A stretch of 64,000 nt of DNA. It comes from Proteles cristata cristata. Its lineage: Eukaryota; Chordata; Mammalia; Carnivora; Hyaenidae. This document shows positions 12,691-64,000 of this stretch, piece after piece. Position numbers and translations under genes: made by a program. Under the pieces are notes generated by a model. The model was not told where the DNA came from, did no database searches, and was given only the letters and a program-made list of their open reading frames with translations. Position 1 is the stretch's first letter. Every line of letters starts with the position of its first letter. The stretch is from the NCBI GenBank assembly GCA_017311185.1, contig JAESUZ010001514.1, positions 1,984,001 through 2,048,000 on the forward strand, in the 5' to 3' direction.

Positions 12691-13301
12691 GTGTGCCTGT
12701 CTGCACGTGTGCACGCCTGTGTTTGTGTGTATGTGTGGAATTACATTGATGCATTTCTTGAGAAAGGTGCAAGAATTTCACCTACACAGAGGGACACATC
12801 TGCTTTGTTATTTATAATAGAAAGCTAAATTTTAATTTTTTAAAGGACACTGCTAATGATTGAGAATCGAGTTTTTAGTTTTGCTATTTTTTTTAATTGG
12901 TAGAGGATTTTTATATATTTTTTCCATTTTGTTGGGTTGTGTCCTTATTTATATAAATACTTTATCTGTAAGAGGCAAGGAAGAAACCTTCTTTGCTTTT
13001 AATTACTGTGGTTGTCATTGTCCCTGTTTTATTTCCGGTGTGATTTATCCGTCCTACCTTCTAAATGAGAAACTGTTTTCCTGTATTTGTACATTGTCAG
13101 ATTCTATAGTTTCATAGATAATTTAACCAAATTGCTCTATGTATTATTCTTCCGTGAGTATAAAGTTCTATTTTAACGTCTGTAAATACTTCAGAACTGG
13201 CTTCTTTTCTCAGACTCCCACTGGGGAGTTATTGTTTACATCACAAAAACTGTAGAATCTCTATGCTCATGTACTGTAAATAGTGAAGTGATCTGCTTAT
13301 A

Positions 13302-13307
13302 AATAAA
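13302..13307 (+). terminator. PPARGC1B: PPARGC1B poly(A) signal (AATAAA)
   Basis: AATAAA lies in 'TTATAAATAAACTG'. A GU/U-rich stretch (GGTGTGTCTTTATTCTGTGTG, about 13363-13383) lies 55-75 bp downstream, and cleavage would fall near 13320-13335. It is the best sense-strand signal before the next gene. Confidence 0.65.
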
Positions 13308-13370
13308 CTGAACAAATACACTATGGAGATTAAAAAGAAAACACCACCCACAGCCCCATTTAGGTGTGTC

Positions 13371-13376
13371 TTTATT
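13371..13376 (-). terminator. Candidate minus-strand poly(A) signal (AATAAA), possibly for PDE6A
   Basis: Plus-strand TTTATT at 13371-13376 reads AATAAA on the minus strand. A UG-rich stretch follows it on that strand (complement of 13334-13353). If PDE6A uses it, its 3'UTR would be about 4.5 kb including four inserted SINEs. Nearer AATAAA candidates on the minus strand are at about 13925 and 14340. Confidence 0.4.
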
Positions 13377-13951
13377 CTGTGTGCTCATTGAGGGCCACCC
13401 TGGCCTCCACGTGGGAAAAGGATTCTAGTTTCAGGGTCACTTTCTCAGAGAGGACCTGAGTCACTCAGGATTGTGCAATCCCCAGGACTCTCTGGATTCC
13501 CTTTTCCTTCCTTCACAGCACATTTCATGGCCATTATGCCCCACTCCCGCTCAATCTCCCACAACGGCCATTGCAAGACCAGCTTTTTGCCATGACTTTT
13601 AGAACGCTCTCCTGCTTCCTGAGCGAGGACCTCTTTGTCTGGCTATATCAACTCTTCCACATAAGCGCACGAATGACACAAGCCCAAAGAGAGATTTTGA
13701 CATTATGTTTTCAAGAAAAACACTCAACAATGGACGATGACAATATGGTCTCTGATAAAGAAAAAAAAAACAGTTTCTGGTCAGACCTGAATTATGTGCT
13801 GCATTTGGGTGAATTTGGAACGTTTTCCTTTGCTCACTTCTAGCAAGGGCAGTGAAGGAGCTGTGTCTTCTAAGGCTCTCCATCTTGGATGTCTTCAGTT
13901 CCATGCTCTCTCGACTGTAGCTTTTATTTTGCCCTAAAGCTGCTTTACCTT

Positions 13952-14181
13952 TATTTTTTTTTATAAAATTTTTTAACGTTTACTTATTTTTTAGAGAGAG
14001 AGAGAGACAACACACGAGCGAGGGGGAGGGGCAGAGAACGAGGGAGACACAGAATCTGAAGCAGGCTCCAGGCTCCGAGCTGTCAGCACAGAGGCCGACG
14101 CGGGGCTTGAGCCCATGAACTGCGAGATCATGACCTGAGCCAAAGTTGGACGCTCAACCAACTGAGTCACCCAGTCGCCCC
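13952..14181 (-). mobile_element. SINEC-type SINE, reverse
   Basis: T-run and AGAGAGAGAGAC tail on the left, GAGTCACCCAGTCGCCCC head complement on the right. It is full length with scattered substitutions. Confidence 0.9.
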
Positions 14182-14984
14182 TTAACTTTATGTTTTAGGT
14201 GTAGTTTGAGTGCAAGATACCCATGGATATCCATGTGCCCCCAAAGGGCTGAAATGTTGGTGAAGAAAATCATAGATATGCAAGACCAAGCACAACAAGC
14301 CATTCCATTCTGTGTTACGTGCAAACTGTTTTCAAGTAGTTTATTTCCTACATAAACTAGCTCTCATTTTCAGGTGATTTAGTTCCTCAATCTGGAGACA
14401 GTTCGGATTTCTGGAGTTGGAAAGCAACACATCGTGTTATTTCCCATTCGAATGAATGGGATGTTTCCCCTTGGCAGCAGGGTTCTGTGACTTGAGTTCG
14501 TCTTCCGAGAGGTTATCCGTGTGTGATCGCTCAATATCTGTCACCCCCTTACTTGATGGTAACATCCAGGAAAGTAGGGCTGCTGTTCTGTCCATGGCAG
14601 GGTGCCCAGCCCTATTAGGAATTCCTGAATAGATGAGTGAGTGAATCCTGTCTATGGCCTGATGACTGACTGCACACAGCTAGGGAGGCCACCAAGCCAC
14701 AGAGTCACAAAAATAATCCCCTCAAAGACACATTCAATGGTGCAAGACTCAGCACAGGAGATTTAGAAGCTTGAGACCTATATTTGAGACCCAACTCAGC
14801 CCCTTCTGTATTATGCAAACCGGGACAAGCCACCTCTCCGGCCCCCGGTTTCCCCGAATATGAAGCAAGATGAATTGCTTATGGGGACTCAGAGGTCCCA
14901 TATGTTCTAAAAAGGCTGACTGTCAGAAGCACTATGGTGTGGGGAAGATGGGTACAAGCCAGGAGGGTGGTGTCGGGCTGTTTG

Positions 14985-15165
14985 GCTTTAGGTCTTGCCT
15001 CCACCTCTTACCAGCTGGGTGTCGTTGGGCAAGTTTCTTAATCTCTCTGAGCATCCTCATCATGTGGTAAGTGGGGCTAGTGATAGTCTCCACCCTGTAG
15101 GGTTGGGAGGATGGGATTAGATCGTGGACCATACCTAAGACATCACAGGAGGCACTGAATTCCAC
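14985..15165 (+). repeat. MIR element
   Basis: 'CCACCTCTTACCAGCTGGGTG', 'TTGGGCAAGTTTCTTAATCT' and 'CTGTAGGGTTGGGAGGATGG' follow the order of the MIR consensus. Confidence 0.75.
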
Positions 15166-15234
15166 CTAAGGTGCAGTCCTTGCACATGGTCTCCTTGCTG
15201 CTAACCAGAGCCCTGTGAGAGGTGTGGCGAGGCT

Positions 15235-15330
15235 GTGACCCTCATTTGACAGATGGGGAGAACTGAGGCCGGGAAGAGGGGAGGGAATCTGCCCAAGGAA
15301 TAAAGCCAGGACCGGCGGCAGCATCTCTGT
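15235..15330 (-). repeat. MIR-like fragment, reverse
   Basis: 'CTCATTTGACAGATGGGGAGA' followed by 'ACTGAGGCCGGGAAG' is the reverse complement of the MIR 'cctcagtttccccatctgt' core. Confidence 0.6.
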
Positions 15331-16023
15331 TCCCAGGGTGGCCCTTGCCCTGCTACTTAACCACTATATGTGGCATGCCCAGGGACATGTCTCTATTTAA
15401 AGACCACTGCTCTGAGAGTGTCAATTTCCAGAAAGCAGGACATCTAGCTTGAGAGTTAAAAGATGAGGATTCAGGACCCACCTGTCCAGTGACACCTTGA
15501 CCAGCAAACATGGGCGGGGCTCCTACGTCAGGCGCCCGGATTGATCAGGGGAAGTCACAGGGACATGTGCAATGCACGCTGTGTTCTCTGTAACTCTGGG
15601 CATCTGCTTCTGGAGAGAAGCCAGGGAACTGTGCCATGAACTTGGCCCAGCTCATCTCCTCACTGGCCTCCAGTTTCCTCATTTAGGTAAAAAGGGAGGT
15701 TATAAGAGGCCCTGGTTTGCAGTTTGGAGACCCCTCTGGCCCTTCCTCCAAGCAACTGCTTTAATATGTTGGCTTCGGATTTAAATAGATTCTGTCTGAG
15801 AGGAAGAGGAAGCTCTAGAGCTTATGGCCACCTCGAGGAGAACCGAGGACAGAGGACCGTGTCAAATGCCACCACGAGGAGGCAAATGGGTTAAATCCAG
15901 AATATGGGACAATTGACAGTCTTTGTGCCACAAGTCACTGGCAAGGGAAAAAGAGGAGGGAGCACTTTTGTGGATTAAAAGAGGCGAAAGAGACCTAACA
16001 GTGAAACTTAAAAGTGAATCTTG

Positions 16024-16250
16024 TGGGGCGCCTGGGTGGCGTAGTCGGTTAAGCGTCCGACCTTCGCTTGGGTCATGATCTCACGGTTCGTGGGTTCGAG
16101 CCCCGCGTCGGGCTCTGTGCTGACTGCCAGCTCAGAGCCTGGAGCCTATTTCAGTCTGTGACTCCCTCTCTCTCTGACCCTCCCCTGCTCACACTGTCTC
16201 TCTCGCTCTCTCTCTCCTAGAAATAAATAAAAAATATTTTTTAAAAAAAA
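16024..16250 (+). mobile_element. SINEC-type SINE, first of a tandem pair
   Basis: Near-consensus head GGGGCGCCTGGGTGGCGTAG, then body, CT tract and AATAAATAAAAAATATT tail. It is flanked by the duplication AAAAGTGAATCTTG ending at 16023 and at 16260. Confidence 0.95.
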
Positions 16251-16260
16251 GTGAATCTTG

Positions 16261-16474
16261 AGGGGTGCCTGGGTGCCTCAGTCCTCTAAGTGTCTGACTC
16301 TTGATCTCAGCTCAGATCATGATCTCTTGGTTCGTGAGTTCAAGCCCCGCATTGGGTTCTGTGCTGACAGCATGGAGCCTGCTTGGTATTCTCTCTTCCT
16401 CTCTCTCTCTGCCCCTACCCTGCTTGCACAGTCTCTTTCTCAAAATAAATAAACTTAAAAAAAAAAAAAAAACC
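16261..16474 (+). mobile_element. SINEC-type SINE, second of a tandem pair
   Basis: Head AGGGGTGCCTGGGTGCCTCAG follows directly on the target duplication of the first copy. It ends in a long A-run, then TTAAAAGTGTGAAACTTG, a diverged third copy of the target. Confidence 0.92.
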
Positions 16475-17081
16475 TTAAAAGTGTGAAACTTGTTTGGGTA
16501 AACCAACTAATAAAGACGTTTGTGCGACAGCAAGAGAGGTAATGAAGGATGATGGGTGTTGTCAGTTGGGTTCCCCAGAAAGCAGCCTTGGCAGTGGTCC
16601 TGGTCTGCAGGATGATTATTAAGGAGTGCCCAGGGGACCCACACCTGGGGCAGGGAAGGGAGGGGGGAGGGGGAGAGGGAGGAGCTGACCCTGCGACAAC
16701 CGTGGTGACCCCAAGAGTCCTGGAACTGGAGTGGCCCTGTGGAGTTGTCTTGTGTTGGACCAAGGCGGCCAGGCCTTAACACCTGGTGTAGGTCCGTCAT
16801 TGGGCATAGGCCATCCCGGGAAAGGCCGTGACCTTGGGTAAAGGATCTCCCTGCGGCTGAGGGAATCTCCAAGGGACAGCTGCGGGGACCACACGTCCTT
16901 TGCTCTTCAGGAAAGGGTCTGCACAGCTCATCACAGCATCGTCCACCCGGATATGAGGCATTCATTTACTGCATGTGATAACGGCGTGGTTATATTAGGA
17001 AATGCGCGGATGCCGTTAAAGATGTGTAATGGAGGAATGAAATGATATGTCTGAAATTTGCTTGTAAATATTTCAGCTAAG

Positions 17082-17190
17082 GGACACCTGGCCGGCTCAG
17101 TCTGAAGAATGTAAGACTCTTGATCTCGGGGTTGTGAGTTTGAGTTCTGCATGGGGTGTAGAGATTACTTAAAGGAATAAACTTTAAAAA
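17082..17190 (+). mobile_element. Short carnivore SINE (older subfamily)
   Basis: Head AGGGACACCTGGCCGGCTCAG, then 'GACTCTTGATCTCGGGGTTG' and the short end 'GTAGAGATTACTTAAAGG'. The CT tail of the longer copies is absent. It is a separate subfamily, also present at 62621. Confidence 0.8.
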
Positions 17191-17286
17191 ATACCATCAA
17201 TCTGAAAAAAAATGACTTCAGCTAAGGGAAAAATGTAAAGGGAAAAATGAAAGAAATGTAAAACGATGGATGAAACAAATATGGCA

Positions 17287-17506
17287 AAACATTTTTAAAG
17301 TTTTTTTAAAATGTTCATTTATTATTGAGACAGAGCTAGCGTGACTGGGGGAGGGGCAGAGAGAGGGAGACACAGAATCTGAAGCAGGCTCCAGGGTCTG
17401 AGCTGTCAGCACAGAGCCCGACATGGGGCTCGAACTCATCAACTGCGAGATCATGACCTGAGCCAAAGTCAGGCGCTCGACTGACTGAGCCAGTCAGGCC
17501 TCACGT
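17287..17506 (-). mobile_element. SINEC-type SINE, reverse
   Basis: Left end TTTTTAAAGTTTTTTTAAAATG, body with AGAGAGGGAGACACAG, head complement GAGCCAGTCAGGCCTCA. The head is more diverged than in other copies. Confidence 0.88.
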
Positions 17507-17885
17507 GGCAAAATTTTAATACTGGAATCTGGGTGATGAGGCAGGGAGGGAGCATTGTACAATTCTCTACTTTTGAGGATGATTGACATTTGTTATAAGA
17601 AAACATACAATGAAAGTATAAGAACAAAAATCATTCTAAGCAAGCAGGTGAATCTGGCCCTGATGAAATGTCTGATGTCTGAAATCTAAAAGGTTGGTTT
17701 TAGCGCAAAAAACAAGTACTCAAAACCGAAAAAATGATGGAAAGAAAACCACTAGATATAAGCTGAATTCTTGTTCCACTTTCAAACCCTAGGACTCTTA
17801 CTTCTCAAGGTTGTTGGTTTTCCACTGGCTTGGGGAATCTTTCCACGAGGGCGGGGCCTTTCTGGTGAGTGGATGCCGGGAAGGG

Positions 17886-63621
<45,736 letters not shown>

Positions 63622-64000
63622 CTAGGAATGAGAAAGACAATAATTACAGGTCTTGAAAATAGGTCAAGGAAAGGAGATTGAGAAAAGAGGACCCACCTAT
63701 ATGAGTCATCTACCGTTGAAATTCAGAAGGTGGGAAGAGCTCTCCGAAACCTAGGCTTGGAAGGGGTGCAAAGTTCATTAGTGTTAGAGGATGTCAGTCA
63801 TGTCTGTGCTTCAAGATACTGATGAACTAGGGTGATCTAATCATTAAGCAAAAAATGGGAGCTTGAGTTGCAGCATCTTTGTACTCCCCGTGTTGTGGGC
63901 ATGGGGCATGAGAGGGAAACTGCCATCTCTAGGTCTAGGAAGACATGCTAAGCATGGGATTGAAGGTTTAGCTAAAACAATATCTTCTGCAGCCTCATTC
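63622..64000 (-). other. PDE6A: PDE6A intron 4 (partial)
   Basis: Acceptor ATTCCTAG. Unique sequence to the window edge with no further exon seen. Confidence 0.8.

Larger units (their letters stand above)
6109..13330 (+). other. PPARGC1B: PPARGC1B 3'UTR (long, about 7.2 kb)
   Basis: No splice junction, other gene or SINE interrupts this stretch. It runs from the stop codon to an AATAAA at 13302 that is followed by a GU-rich element. The length fits my recollection that the human transcript has a 3'UTR of several kilobases. Other AATAAA hexamers at about 7508, 9912 and 12033 could give shorter isoforms. It includes a MIR-like tail near 8340-8400 and a long TG repeat at 12638. The 3' end itself is inferred. 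Confidence 0.7.
13331..17885. other. Zone between the two stop codons: intergenic and/or PDE6A 3'UTR
   Basis: No coding exon seen. It contains SINEs at 13952-14181, 16024-16250, 16261-16474 and 17287-17506, a short SINE at 17082-17190, and MIR-like pieces near 14760-14880, 14985-15150 and 15240-15330. The part nearest 17,885 is expected to be PDE6A 3'UTR, but the exact transcript end cannot be fixed from sequence. Confidence 0.7.

Noticed and set aside
6109..13330. Extra genes or the miR-378 hairpin associated with PPARGC1B
   Set aside because: miR-378a lies in the first intron of PPARGC1B, which is outside this window. No matching hairpin was seen here, and the 3'UTR frames show no protein resemblance.
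16024..16100. tRNA-like sequence with A and B box resemblance in SINE heads
   Set aside because: It is the tRNA-derived promoter head of a SINE followed by SINE body and A-rich tail. The cloverleaf is degraded in all copies, so no tRNA gene is called.

Overview
The window is ordinary vertebrate (mammalian) nuclear DNA. It is intron-rich, about a quarter of it is interspersed repeats, and there are no bacterial-type operons. It carries about 33 copies of a tRNA-derived SINE whose head reads GGGGCGCCTGGGTGGCTCAG and whose tail is a CT-rich stretch followed by AATAAATAAA. This is the Can-SINE/SINEC type of Carnivora. The long head, the 'GGCTCTGTGCTGACAGCTCAGAGCCTGGAGCC' type body and the CT tail point to a felid or another feliform carnivore. 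Species assignment is inference.

Two genes account for the coding content, arranged tail to tail. (1) Positions 1 to about 13,330, plus strand: the 3' end of PPARGC1B (PGC-1beta), with the last base pairs of one coding exon, two exons encoding the RRM, and the terminal exon with the C-terminal tail and a 3'UTR of about 7.2 kb. (2) Positions 17,886 (stop codon) to 63,621, minus strand: the 3' two thirds of PDE6A, the alpha catalytic subunit of rod photoreceptor cGMP phosphodiesterase. I place 18 coding exons, which fit exons 5 to 22 of a 22-exon gene. Every exon-exon phase closes and every junction has GT/AG. Together they give about 575 residues: most of GAF-B, the whole HD-type phosphodiesterase domain and the C-terminal CCIQ prenylation box. 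The first exons, encoding the N-terminus and GAF-A, lie beyond position 64,000. No disabling lesion is visible in any exon.

The intergenic/3'UTR zone (13.3 to 17.9 kb) holds no further gene. It contains two AATAAA signals on opposite strands only 63 bp apart, so the two transcription units may end within or across each other. The genes are functionally unrelated: PPARGC1B is a nuclear coactivator of mitochondrial and lipid genes, and PDE6A is a rod-outer-segment enzyme. Their adjacency is the usual mammalian gene order as I recall it.

Introns hold the repeats: full-length, nested, tandem and 5'-truncated SINEs with readable target-site duplications, L1 pieces of several ages, L2, MIR, MER5A and MER20-like hAT elements, one MaLR (MLT1-type) LTR, several microsatellites, and a 9-copy, 42-bp minisatellite 20 bp upstream of the PDE6A exon 13 acceptor. 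I found no new gene system. The points most worth checking are the exon 13 minisatellite, the facing poly(A) signals and several repeat configurations close to splice sites.
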